A model generated the notes under the pieces. The model had not been told where the DNA came from and did not search any database. It was given only the letters and a program-made list of their open reading frames with translations. Shown here in pieces: positions 1 through 7,800 of a stretch of DNA of 10,259 nucleotides. How positions within the stretch are numbered: position 1 is the stretch's first letter; each line of letters opens with the position of its first letter. This DNA comes from Bacteroidota bacterium (GTDB lineage: Bacteria; Bacteroidota; Kryptoniia; Kryptoniales; JAKASW01), in the NCBI GenBank assembly GCA_021796055.1, contig JAJYOS010000147.1:1-10259 (forward strand), written 5' to 3'. The position numbers and the translations under genes are program-made.

Positions 1-33
1 CTAAAAAAAAGCAAAAGCTGGAAAAGGTAGAAG

Positions 34-61
34 TTGACGGAATCTTCTTTCTCTGAATAAT
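34..61 (+). promoter_or_regulatory. Possible sigma70-type promoter upstream of the hybrid kinase
   Basis: TTGACG (34-39) and AATAAT (56-61) are separated by 16 bases, and each hexamer matches the sigma70 consensus at five of six positions. An A-rich stretch (3-10 and 13-26) lies upstream and could act like an UP element. Transcription would start near 68 and leave a leader of about 40 bases before the ATG at 110. A perfect TATAAT at 92-97 with TGGACA at 70-75 (also 16 bases apart) is a rival, but its start point would fall at or after the Shine-Dalgarno site. If the organism is a Bacteroidota member with a divergent housekeeping sigma factor, the consensus may not apply. Confidence 0.4.
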
Positions 62-97
62 TGTCTCTCTGGACAGGGGCCGAGTTAGCCCTATAAT

Positions 98-102
98 GGA
101 GG
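98..102 (+). promoter_or_regulatory. Shine-Dalgarno site fixing the kinase start
   Basis: GGAGG at 98-102 sits seven bases before the ATG at 110. This is strong, ideally spaced, and the main reason for choosing this start. It also shows that this organism uses Shine-Dalgarno-led initiation for at least some genes. Confidence 0.75.
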
Positions 103-109
103 CTACAAA

Positions 110-3100
110 ATGCTATATGAATACGTTGCGATCGGGTATTCAGCATCAAACCTGCTGCTCGCGTTAATAATTTACTTCAAGGCCATGCGTAGCATAACTG
201 TGAAGTTTTACCTCTTTCTTGTGGCCAGTCTGGTGACATTCGGGGCATGCGGTTTGGTCTCGCGTCTTCCTCTCACACACACAGAAGGCGCCATCCTTAG
301 CGCCATAGGCGCGTTCCTGTTTGCTCTCTTTCCGTTCTTCTTTCTTCATTTTATGATAATAATGGTGCGGCGCGAAGAGCTTCTTCAATCTCCAGTGACA
401 ATCGCCGCCGTGTACTTTGCGGGACTTTTCAGCTACACATTCGAGCTGTTAGGCATGATCCCTAAACCGATTTCTCCCGGCCTGGGACTTTCGAACGTGG
501 GATACGTCTTCCTTGTCACCTGGATGTCGGTAATCTTCAGTATAGGCATAGCTCTTCTCTTTACATTTCTAAAAGGATTTAGCGACAAAGGGATGCGGTC
601 TAACTTGCTGGTCGCAGGCTTCGCCTTGTTGCTCCTCCTGCTCCCGGGACCGTTTACGGAGTCGATTTTCTTTGCGTTCTTCCCGAAGGGTATCGAGATG
701 TACATATTTACATCTCTGCTCGCGCTTGTGATCGCATTGTATTTCGTGTTCCGTCACAAGATTATCATAAACACCCTTTACGACGCGATGAAAACTGCGC
801 TCACATTCATGAGCGATGTACTGTTCAGAATGGATGATGGGCTCAATATCCAGCTGGTTCGCGGGGGCGCACTTACGTCCCTCGGGTACGCGGAGAATGA
901 GATGGTAGGGATGAGCCTACTTGAACTGACCCAACAGAAGGACGTCATACGTTCGTACCAAGAGAAGGCGCTTCGCGGAAAAGAGGACGATGTTGTAGTC
1001 GATATTGATTTTGTCTCGAAGGACGGACAGATCATCCCGATGAATCTCTCGCTGACCATCGTGGTCGAGACGGGACAGATTGTCGGATTTGTAGGAGTCG
1101 GGCGTGACAATACGGAGAGACGTCGCTCCGAACTCTTACAATCGGCGTTGTATCGATTGGCGGAGGTCACCCGAGTAAGCGAAAGTTTGAGGGAATTCTG
1201 TAAATCTATACACGAAGTCATCAGCCAACTTATACCGTCAAAAGATTTCTATATCGCTCTTCGCGATGAAATTACAAAAGATCTTTACTATCCGTACTAT
1301 GTCAACGGAATCTACGACATCCCCGAGAGGCAGCCAGGGTTGGATGCGTTCAACGAACAAGTTATGCTCGGCGGAAGTCCGTCCGTTCTTACGATCAATG
1401 AGTCACAACAGCTCAGCACGCAAGTTCTAGATACCACTCAGAGAAAAATGCCGATTGATTGGGTCGGTGTTCCTTTGAAAACATCTTCCGGGACCATCGG
1501 TGTCCTGGGGGTCCAGAATTATTCTTCCGGCGTCAAGTTCGGCGAAATGGAAAAGAATCTACTTTCTCTGCTGTCGGGCCAGATAGCTACTGCCATAGAG
1601 CGCAAGCAGTCGGACGAAAAAGTAAGAGAGCAGGCCGCACTTCTGAACAAGTCGCAAGACGCTATCATTCTTGAGCTACTGACAGGGAAGATCATATTCT
1701 GGAACGAGGGCGCTACGGTCATCTATGGCTGGAAGATGGAGGAGGTGATCGGGAAGTCGCTTGTGGACTTGTATAATGGTAAGATACCCGATGATGTGGT
1801 AACGGCCGATGAAGCCGTTAAGCAATTTGGCGAATGGGCCGGAGAGATTACCGGGGTTGACAGAAACGGAAATGAAATTGTCCTGGATTGCAGATGGAAA
1901 CTAGTAACGGATATTGAGGGAAAGCCGAAATCTATTATGAAAGTCTGCACGGACATAACCGACAAAAAGAAGCTCGAAGCCCAGTTTATGCGGGCTCAAC
2001 GCCTGGAGAGCATCGGAACTCTTGCTGGCGGTATTGCCCATGATCTCAACAATGTTCTTTCCCCGATCATGATGTCCGTCAGAGCTCTGAAGAGGCGGCT
2101 TACCGACGAGCAGAGCGAGAAGATTCTGCAGGCCATAGAGCTGAGCGCGAAACGAGGGGCGGATATGGTCCGGCAGGTCCTGATGTTTGGCCGGGGCGCA
2201 AAGGGCGAGAGGGTGATAATGCAACCCAGGCACGTGATTAGGGAGATCATGAACATCGCGAACGAAACCTTCCCGAAGTCAATCACGATAGAACACTCGA
2301 TGGCAAAGGATCTCTGGACCATACTTGGCGATACAACCCAGATCCACCAGGTGATACTGAACCTTTGCGTCAACGCCCGCGACGCCATGCCCGATGGCGG
2401 AATCCTGACGATGAGCGCCGAAAATACAGTGCTCGACGACGACTGTTCCAAAGTGAACATAGATGCTAAACCGGGAAAGTATGTGATGATAAAGGTGACC
2501 GACACAGGCAGCGGAATTCCAAAAGGATTGCTCGATAAGATCTTCGAACCTTTCTTTACAACCAAGGAAGTCGGAAGGGGGACGGGGCTCGGTCTTTCAA
2601 CGGCTCTCGCGCTCGTGAAAGCGCACGGCGGCTTCATAAACGTTCAGAGTGAGGTGAACAGAGGATCATCGTTCAGTGTTTATCTTCCGGCGAGCGAGAT
2701 AGTGGAGACCGCTTTCACGAGCGAAACTGACTTTAGTAAGTATGTGGGCCGCGGCGAGCTTGTCCTCGTGGTTGACGACGAGTCTTCGATTCGTGAGATC
2801 GCAAGAGCTACACTAGAGGCGTATGGTTATCAGGTCCTCGTTGCCTGCGACGGCGCCGAGGCGATAGCGACGTTTGTCAAAAATATGGGGGCGATACGGG
2901 CAATAATTATTGATAACATGATGCCTGTGCTCGATGGTAAGGCTACAATTGCTGCCCTTAAGAAAATGAACACGGGTGTGAAATTAATAGCAACCAGTGG
3001 CCTACAGGATGAAATCGCTACGACATTGGTGGCACAGGTCGACGCGTTTATCAATAAACCTTTCACGGGCGAGAGACTCCTGCAAACTGTGTATGAGGTG

Positions 3101-3118
3101 ATCCACGACATGAACTGA
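110..3118 (+). CDS. Membrane-bound hybrid sensor histidine kinase (7TM-PAS-GAF-PAS-HisKA-HATPase-REC)
   Basis: Sensor kinase of 1002 residues that should autophosphorylate on histidine and pass phosphate to its own receiver domain. Residues 1-220 hold about seven hydrophobic helices, resembling the HisKA_7TM sensor region. A PAS domain follows at about 225-340 (ending in a DNTERRR-type motif), then a GAF domain at about 345-505 and a second PAS at about 510-630 (ending CTDITDKKK). The H-box GGIAHDLNN places the phospho-acceptor at His644. The ATP-binding domain shows the N-box (Asn755), the G1 motif DTGSGIP (from Asp798) and a GRGTGLGLS loop near 826-834. The receiver (about 885-1000) keeps Asp889/Asp890, phospho-acceptor Asp935, Thr962/Ser963 and Lys983, so it looks active. 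There is no DNA-binding output domain, so a separate HPt or response regulator must carry the signal; none is in the window. The ligand cannot be inferred. The start is supported by GGAGG seven bases upstream. Confidence 0.93.
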   Translation: MLYEYVAIGYSASNLLLALIIYFKAMRSITVKFYLFLVASLVTFGACGLVSRLPLTHTEGAILSAIGAFLFALFPFFFLHFMIIMVRREELLQSPVTIAAVYFAGLFSYTFELLGMIPKPISPGLGLSNVGYVFLVTWMSVIFSIGIALLFTFLKGFSDKGMRSNLLVAGFALLLLLLPGPFTESIFFAFFPKGIEMYIFTSLLALVIALYFVFRHKIIINTLYDAMKTALTFMSDVLFRMDDGLNIQLVRGGALTSLGYAENEMVGMSLLELTQQKDVIRSYQEKALRGKEDDVVVDIDFVSKDGQIIPMNLSLTIVVETGQIVGFVGVGRDNTERRRSELLQSALYRLAEVTRVSESLREFCKSIHEVISQLIPSKDFYIALRDEITKDLYYPYYVNGIYDIPERQPGLDAFNEQVMLGGSPSVLTINESQQLSTQVLDTTQRKMPIDWVGVPLKTSSGTIGVLGVQNYSSGVKFGEMEKNLLSLLSGQIATAIERKQSDEKVREQAALLNKSQDAIILELLTGKIIFWNEGATVIYGWKMEEVIGKSLVDLYNGKIPDDVVTADEAVKQFGEWAGEITGVDRNGNEIVLDCRWKLVTDIEGKPKSIMKVCTDITDKKKLEAQFMRAQRLESIGTLAGGIAHDLNNVLSPIMMSVRALKRRLTDEQSEKILQAIELSAKRGADMVRQVLMFGRGAKGERVIMQPRHVIREIMNIANETFPKSITIEHSMAKDLWTILGDTTQIHQVILNLCVNARDAMPDGGILTMSAENTVLDDDCSKVNIDAKPGKYVMIKVTDTGSGIPKGLLDKIFEPFFTTKEVGRGTGLGLSTALALVKAHGGFINVQSEVNRGSSFSVYLPASEIVETAFTSETDFSKYVGRGELVLVVDDESSIREIARATLEAYGYQVLVACDGAEAIATFVKNMGAIRAIIIDNMMPVLDGKATIAALKKMNTGVKLIATSGLQDEIATTLVAQVDAFINKPFTGERLLQTVYEVIHDMN

Positions 3119-3142
3119 CTCGCTTAAGAGGCCAGTCCTTTT
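3114..3142 (+). terminator. Weak hairpin plus short T-run after the kinase
   Basis: ACTG (3114-3117) can pair with CAGT (3133-3136), and inside it CTC (3119-3121) with GAG (3128-3130) around the loop GCTTAA. The sides are interrupted by A3118 against GC at 3131-3132. TTTT follows at 3139-3142. The hairpin overlaps the kinase stop codon (3116-3118). Only seven base pairs and a four-T tail make this a poor intrinsic terminator; it may have no function. Confidence 0.25.
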
Positions 3143-3148
3143 CGGAGG

Positions 3149-3295
3149 TTAGTTCACTCTGACTATTCTAAAATCGTGGTTGCTCTTCTTTTTCGGTTTG
3201 CGGAAAGCTACCCGTCTATTAATCTCCGCTAGTAACTCCAGGTCCATGAGTCGTAAGAGGATTAACTCCCCATAGCACAGATGCGTGCTTTCCAT
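3149..3295 (-). CDS. Possible small protein of 48 residues, unknown function
   Basis: The spacer between the kinase and rfaE1 contains an uninterrupted minus-strand frame, from an ATG (bases 3295-3293) to a TAA (3151-3149). It encodes 48 residues beginning MESTHLCYGELILLRLMDLE. The first 30 residues look like an amphipathic Leu/Glu-rich helix. They are followed by a basic stretch (FRKPKKK, about 31-37) and end IVRVN. I do not recognise the family. In favour: the frame fills most of an otherwise empty spacer and its residue pattern looks protein-like. Against: there is no Shine-Dalgarno site before the ATG, the frame stays open for at least 15 codons upstream without a better start, and 48 codons can arise by chance. 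A second ATG at residue 17 is an alternative start. It would lie convergent with the kinase and divergent from rfaE1. Confidence 0.27.
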   Translation of the reverse strand: MESTHLCYGELILLRLMDLELLAEINRRVAFRKPKKKSNHDFRIVRVN

Positions 3296-3302
3296 GAATT
3301 TA

Positions 3303-3330
3303 TTGATACTGAGGCCTAATGGGCTTAAAT
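3303..3330 (+). promoter_or_regulatory. Weak candidate promoter for the rfaE1-rfaE2-tamB unit
   Basis: TTGATA (3303-3308, five of six consensus matches) and TTAAAT (3325-3330, four of six) are separated by 16 bases. Transcription would start near 3337, just before the GGAG ribosome site at 3342-3345. The position is sensible because the unit needs a promoter somewhere in this spacer, but the match is weak and A/T-rich spacers often contain such pairs. Confidence 0.27.
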
Positions 3331-3352
3331 TGAGAAAAATTGGAGTTCTCTT

Positions 3353-4360
3353 TTGAGTGGATTCAAAAAGGAAAGATTAAAAACACTGTTCGATAGTTTT
3401 GCCGGCAAGAAGGTGGCGGTCATCGGTGATCTTATGCTCGATAAATATGTCTGGGGGAGTGTGTCGCGCATATCTCCCGAAGCGCCAGTGCCAGTCCTGG
3501 AAGTTGATAGCGAATCTGCCAGGCTTGGTGGCGCCGCCAATGTTGCCAATAATATAAAAGCTCTCGGGGCTGAACCGGTCCCTTTCGGAATCGTGGGCGA
3601 CGACGCGGCTGGAGACGAACTCCGCCGAATACTTTCGGAGATGGGGTTGCCGGTCGCGGGAATAATAACTGACGCCGATAGACCTACGACTGTAAAGACG
3701 CGCGTCATCGCTCATAACCAGCATGTTGTCAGGATGGACTATGAGACGAGGCGTGATATCGGCATTAAGCTAGTCAGCGCGGTCATGGAAGCACTCAAGG
3801 CCATGAATAGTGAATTGGATGCGATCATCCTTGAAGATTACAACAAGGGAATGTTGACGAAAGAGCTCCTCCCTCTCGTCATAGAATTCGCGCGCAAGCA
3901 TGACAAGGTAGTGAGCGTTGATCCGAAGCAGAGCAATTTCTTCGAGTATAAGAATGTTACCGTCTTCAAGCCTAACCGTAAGGAGGCTGAGGGAGCACTT
4001 GCAGTGCCAGCTGGCAACGATCAGCAGGCCGAATCAGCCGCGCGCGAATTGAAAAGACGCCTCGATTGCGAGAACGTCCTTCTCACTCGAGGAGAAAAAG
4101 GCATGACGCTCATCGATAAAGAGGGCGGAGTATTGCACTTCCCGACAAAGGCGAGACATGTCGCAGATGTTTCGGGTGCGGGGGACACAGTAATTTCCAC
4201 TTTGACCGTTGCTCTGGTTTCAGGAGCCACTATTAAGGAGGCCGCCGCGATAGCGAATCATGCGGGCGGACTCGTCTGCGGCGAAGTTGGCATCGCACCC
4301 GTGGATAAGCCTCGACTTTTCGATGAAGTCTTGAACGATTCTCACTCAATGGAGTCTTGA
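3353..4360 (+). CDS. rfaE1: D-glycero-beta-D-manno-heptose-7-phosphate kinase (RfaE1/HldE kinase domain)
   Basis: PfkB/ribokinase-family kinase of 335 residues, normal for the stand-alone form. The family reaction phosphorylates D-glycero-beta-D-manno-heptose 7-phosphate at C1 to the 1,7-bisphosphate, a cytoplasmic step towards ADP-heptose for LPS inner core. The N-terminal signature VAVIGDLMLDKYVWG (residues 21-35) followed by SRISPEAPVPVL is highly characteristic of RfaE rather than of other sugar kinases. The sugar-binding motif GGAANVANN is at 59-67, EDYNKG at 161-166, and the anion-hole/catalytic motif GAGDT has its base at Asp278. The start is TTG at 3353, chosen because GGAG (3342-3345) lies seven bases upstream and because it gives the usual 20-residue lead to the first strand; no ATG fits. 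The gene leads directly into rfaE2, which performs the other half of the bifunctional HldE protein of E. coli. Confidence 0.95.
   Translation: MSGFKKERLKTLFDSFAGKKVAVIGDLMLDKYVWGSVSRISPEAPVPVLEVDSESARLGGAANVANNIKALGAEPVPFGIVGDDAAGDELRRILSEMGLPVAGIITDADRPTTVKTRVIAHNQHVVRMDYETRRDIGIKLVSAVMEALKAMNSELDAIILEDYNKGMLTKELLPLVIEFARKHDKVVSVDPKQSNFFEYKNVTVFKPNRKEAEGALAVPAGNDQQAESAARELKRRLDCENVLLTRGEKGMTLIDKEGGVLHFPTKARHVADVSGAGDTVISTLTVALVSGATIKEAAAIANHAGGLVCGEVGIAPVDKPRLFDEVLNDSHSMES
4351..4354 (+). promoter_or_regulatory. Ribosome binding site for rfaE2, inside the end of rfaE1
   Basis: GGAG at 4351-4354 lies within the last codons of rfaE1. It is eight bases before the ATG at 4363 but only two before the in-frame TTG at 4357 that overlaps the rfaE1 stop. 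This spacing favours the ATG as the true start of rfaE2. Confidence 0.55.
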
Positions 4361-4362
4361 AG

Positions 4363-4848
4363 ATGGCGGTAATGACAAGAGAAGACCTGAGCCGCGAGGT
4401 GGCGAAGCTACACGAGAAGGGGAAGGCGGTGGTTTTCACGAACGGCGTCTTCGACATCATCCACAGAGGACACGTCGAGTACCTTAACCGGGCTAGAGAG
4501 CTAGGTGATTATCTTATTGTCGCGGTTAATTCTGACGCGAGCGTGAAAAGGATTAAAGGAGAAAAACGTCCGATTGTCTCCGAGGCCGACCGCGCCTTCG
4601 TGGTCTCGAACTTGAAGTGCGTAGATTATGTCTGCGTGTTTGGAGAGGACACCCCTTACGATGTCATCAAGTCACTTCAGCCTGATGTGCTTGTCAAGGG
4701 CGCCGATTGGAAAATCGAAAATGTCGTTGGCAAGGACATAGTCGAAGCTCGGGGAGGAAGAGTCGTCACGATCGACTATTTGACGGGAAGATCCACGACA
4801 AATATCATAAATAAGATCCTTTCTGAAAGCTCGCCGCAAGAGAAATGA
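4363..4848 (+). CDS. rfaE2: D-glycero-beta-D-manno-heptose 1-phosphate adenylyltransferase (RfaE2/HldE nucleotidyltransferase domain)
   Basis: Cytidylyltransferase-like enzyme of 161 residues, typical of stand-alone RfaE2. The family transfers AMP from ATP to heptose 1-phosphate, giving ADP-D-glycero-beta-D-manno-heptose and pyrophosphate in the cytoplasm. The nucleotide-binding signature FTNGVFDIIHRGH spans about residues 25-37, with the HxGH motif at 34-37. KGEKRPIV and the VKGADW segment are also family hallmarks, and GRSTTNII (about 142-149) corresponds to the C-terminal ISSTRI-like motif. The start is taken at ATG 4363, with GGAG eight bases upstream. An in-frame TTG at 4357 would add two residues and overlap the rfaE1 stop (TTGA) but has poor spacing. 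The phosphatase (GmhB), isomerase (GmhA) and epimerase (HldD) that complete the pathway are not in the window. Confidence 0.95.
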   Translation: MAVMTREDLSREVAKLHEKGKAVVFTNGVFDIIHRGHVEYLNRARELGDYLIVAVNSDASVKRIKGEKRPIVSEADRAFVVSNLKCVDYVCVFGEDTPYDVIKSLQPDVLVKGADWKIENVVGKDIVEARGGRVVTIDYLTGRSTTNIINKILSESSPQEK

Positions 4849-4864
4849 TTTAGCGGTGCTTGCC

Positions 4865-7800
4865 ATGCGCAAGAGAGTATTCATCCCACTGTTCATCCTC
4901 TTTGTTTTCTTCCCTCTGATAGTCTACCTCGTCTCTTATACGAGAGTCTTCAACGACGAGGTCAGGGATATTCTGGTTTCAGTGGTCGACAACGGGACGA
5001 ACGCGCGGCTCCGGTTGGGCGATATTCACGGGAGTGTCTTTGGAACCTTCACGGTAGACGGCGCTGCACTCCTATACAATGGCAATCCAATCGCTACCGT
5101 TGATACGGTTACGGTTACGCACCTTCCGCTCTCTCTGATTACGCAGACGATCCAGGTTACTCAAGTGAGGCTCGTCCATCCTAAGTTCTACCTGATAAGA
5201 TCAAGGGATGGCACTTTCAATGTCAATCACATCGGCAAACCTGGGGGCGCGCCTGGCGGCAAATTTGCCTGGACCATTCTGGCGAAGTCTATAAGAATGG
5301 TTGGGGGAGAGTTTGAGCTTTTCGACTCCACGGCTGTCGGATCGGCAGACACGTCCGATCTAGCTGCTCGAAGAAAAACAAGCAATACGTTTGATGCCTC
5401 TAACTTCGTCGTAAAGAACCTGAACTTGTCAGCCTCCGCCGAACTCTCCGGAAAAAATCTGACAGCAAGCGTAATACGAATGTCGATGCGCATCGAGCCT
5501 ATCGGGTTCAAAGTTGATTCACTGAGTTTCTCTTTCTATACGGCTCCCGCGGGCACTGAAGTCACTGGCCTCAGCCTGTCATCCGGACGAATGATGATTC
5601 ACGCCGACGTGACTGTAGAAGGACAGGACTTGCTTGACACTCTGAACGCAGTCACGATAGGCGACAAATACTTTACGGCGAACGTCGAGGCTATCCATGG
5701 GGACGTTGGGAAAGTCGGTAAATTCGTGAAGCTGCCTATCAAAACGCCCTCCGACTTTAACTTTTCATTGTTCGCCAGCGGTACGCCGGACACACTGGAT
5801 GTCAAACAATGTCTTCTGAAAACGGATAGCTCCGTAGTTCCTCTTACGGCATCGTTCTACAACATCCTGGATTCCGCTCTATCTATGAAAGTCAGGATGG
5901 ACAACGCGAACGTCGACATGGCAGAGCTCTCATCGGTACTGAAGAGCGTCGGTTTCCCCGATGTGCGCAGACTCGGAAAGATGAATGTGTCCGCATCCGT
6001 CACCGGGCATCCTTTGTATCTCCAAGCATCCGCCAAACTTACCAATGGTACCACTTCCATCGCCGCGGAATCCAAGTTGAAACCGAATGTGTATCAGGGG
6101 AACGTTGCATTCAGAGGTCTCGATGTCGGCGAGGTGTTCCCACCCAGCGGCTTGCGTACGGACTTAAACGGCAGATCAACCTTCGCCATAGCGATAACGC
6201 GCCGTCCTATCCCGGAAGGCGACGTTTCTCTTTCGATAGATTCATCTTCCTTCGACCATACGCTCATTCATCATCTCGGTGTTGTTCTTTCTTCGGCAAA
6301 GGATGTGGTTAGCGCCGATGTCAATCTGCTTACATCGAGGGGCAATGTTGATGGTACCGCGTCTATGAATCTAAGGAATGAATTGTACGCAGGTGATTTC
6401 AATCTGAGCGAGTTCGATGCCGCCCCCTTTCTCCACTTGCCGACACTGAAAGGAGAGCTTACAGGTAGACTCCTTGTCGACGGACGGGGGCTCAATGTAG
6501 ATTCTCTCCGAACTCAGGCGACTTTTGTGACTGAACGGTCGACGCTCGGTAGCGTCGATCTCGGCAATTCCGCGTTCTCCGTACTTGTCAACACGGAGCG
6601 CCCCGTGAAGGAACTTGAGCTTTATTCACCGTTTGTGGACGCGAGCGTTACAGGAAATTTTGTCCCTCACAAATTGCCGGTTCAGCTTGCAGGACTGTTT
6701 TCCGCGCTCGCGGATACCTTCGGTGCGAAATTGGCCGGCACAAGGGATACCTCGAGCGCCTTAATCAGGCAATTGCCAAACATGAATGCCGACGTTTCCG
6801 TAGATGTGAAGGACGCTCGCTTACTTGGTCAGCTGATTGGCAGCAGCGAGTTCATGGGGAACGCGAAGACACACCTCCATCTTGTCGCCGATCAAGATAC
6901 CGTTTCCATGTATGGTTATCTTTCGGTGGATACGATTAACTACCGGCAGGATTCGCTAAATCTCTTTGGCGGAGGAATGGATGTAGGCTTTAAGTATAAA
7001 TCCGACCCTGGACTTTCTGTGTGGACCTCAGGCGGCTGGTCAATCGACGCGAGCATCGGTTCATTTGGCGTGGGATTGACAAGACTTGCCGCGCAATATC
7101 TCCGCATTAAGTATCGGGCAGGCGGCGATTCGGCGAACTTTCCCACCCTTACGCTTCAGGCCAAAGGATCCGTCGACACGCTTGTTAGCTTTGGAATAAA
7201 CGCGAATGGAAACCTGATAGGAGATGAGTTCCACCTTACTACAGATTCCCTCGCGGGAAATATCTATGGCGTGCCGCTTGTCAGCCAAGCTCCGATCGGG
7301 ATAAGTTACTCGCCTGAGACGTTCACGATTTCACCTGCTACTTTCAACGCGGGTCTTTCCGATGAGAAGGATGATTCCTTGAGTTTGGTTACCGCGAGTG
7401 GCGCCTATTCTCTTCGTACCGGGGCAAGGCTCCATTTCAACTTCCACAATTTCGGGCTTCGCTCGCTACAGGAAATTGCCCGTTTGGACACCACCACTCT
7501 CGACCTTAAGGGACGAATTGACGGAATGGCGGATCTATACAATTCAAATGGCGCCACATCTCTTTCGATAGACTTCAGCGGAAATAACATTTACTACAAT
7601 CGCTCGGTTGCCAAATCTATCAGAGGGAGTGTCGGACTGAATGGACAGCTGATGACAATCAAAGCCGACTTGTCGAAGAGGAGCGACTCGGCCCGATACG
7701 CATTGGAACTAAACGGCACGATACCGCTCAGCGCAAATGTCAATTCGAAGATGAGGGTCGAATTGTCAGCCGATTCGTTGGATGTCTCCTTCCTGACACC

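Larger units (their letters stand above)
3119..3352. other. Intergenic spacer between the kinase and rfaE1
   Basis: This 234-base gap separates two same-strand genes and is far longer than the gaps in the rfaE1-rfaE2-tamB unit, suggesting that the kinase is a separate transcription unit. It holds the weak hairpin at its left edge, the possible 48-codon minus-strand frame (3149-3295), and a weak promoter just before rfaE1. I see no tRNA, repeat or riboswitch-like structure. A GGAGG at 3144-3148 on the plus strand is followed by no standard start codon at useful spacing. Confidence 0.5.

Noticed and set aside
1..56. Possible C-terminal tail of an upstream plus-strand gene (frame 3, ending KVEVDGIFFL at a TGA, 54-56)
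   Set aside because: It is only 18 codons and Lys-rich because of an A-run. The minus strand is also open across the same bases, so the direction of any neighbouring gene cannot be decided.
778..1221. Minus-strand open frame (147 codons) opposite the first PAS domain
   Set aside because: The sense strand encodes a clear PAS fold with continuous homology into the GAF domain. The antisense product is Ser/Thr/Pro-rich and low-complexity.
1996..2637. Long minus-strand open frame (213 codons) opposite the kinase catalytic region
   Set aside because: It is antisense to the H-box and ATP-binding domain of an unmistakable histidine kinase. Its translation is Ser/Arg/Ile-rich with no recognisable motif, as expected for a shadow frame.
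3159..3278. Plus-strand frame with CTG/TTG starts after GGAGG in the spacer
   Set aside because: It needs a CTG start or a poorly spaced TTG. The product is antisense to the better minus-strand frame and has no convincing pattern.
5103..5118. Short tandem repeat of TACGGT in tamB
   Set aside because: It is under three copies, in frame, and encodes alternating Thr-Val in a beta strand. Ordinary coding sequence explains it.
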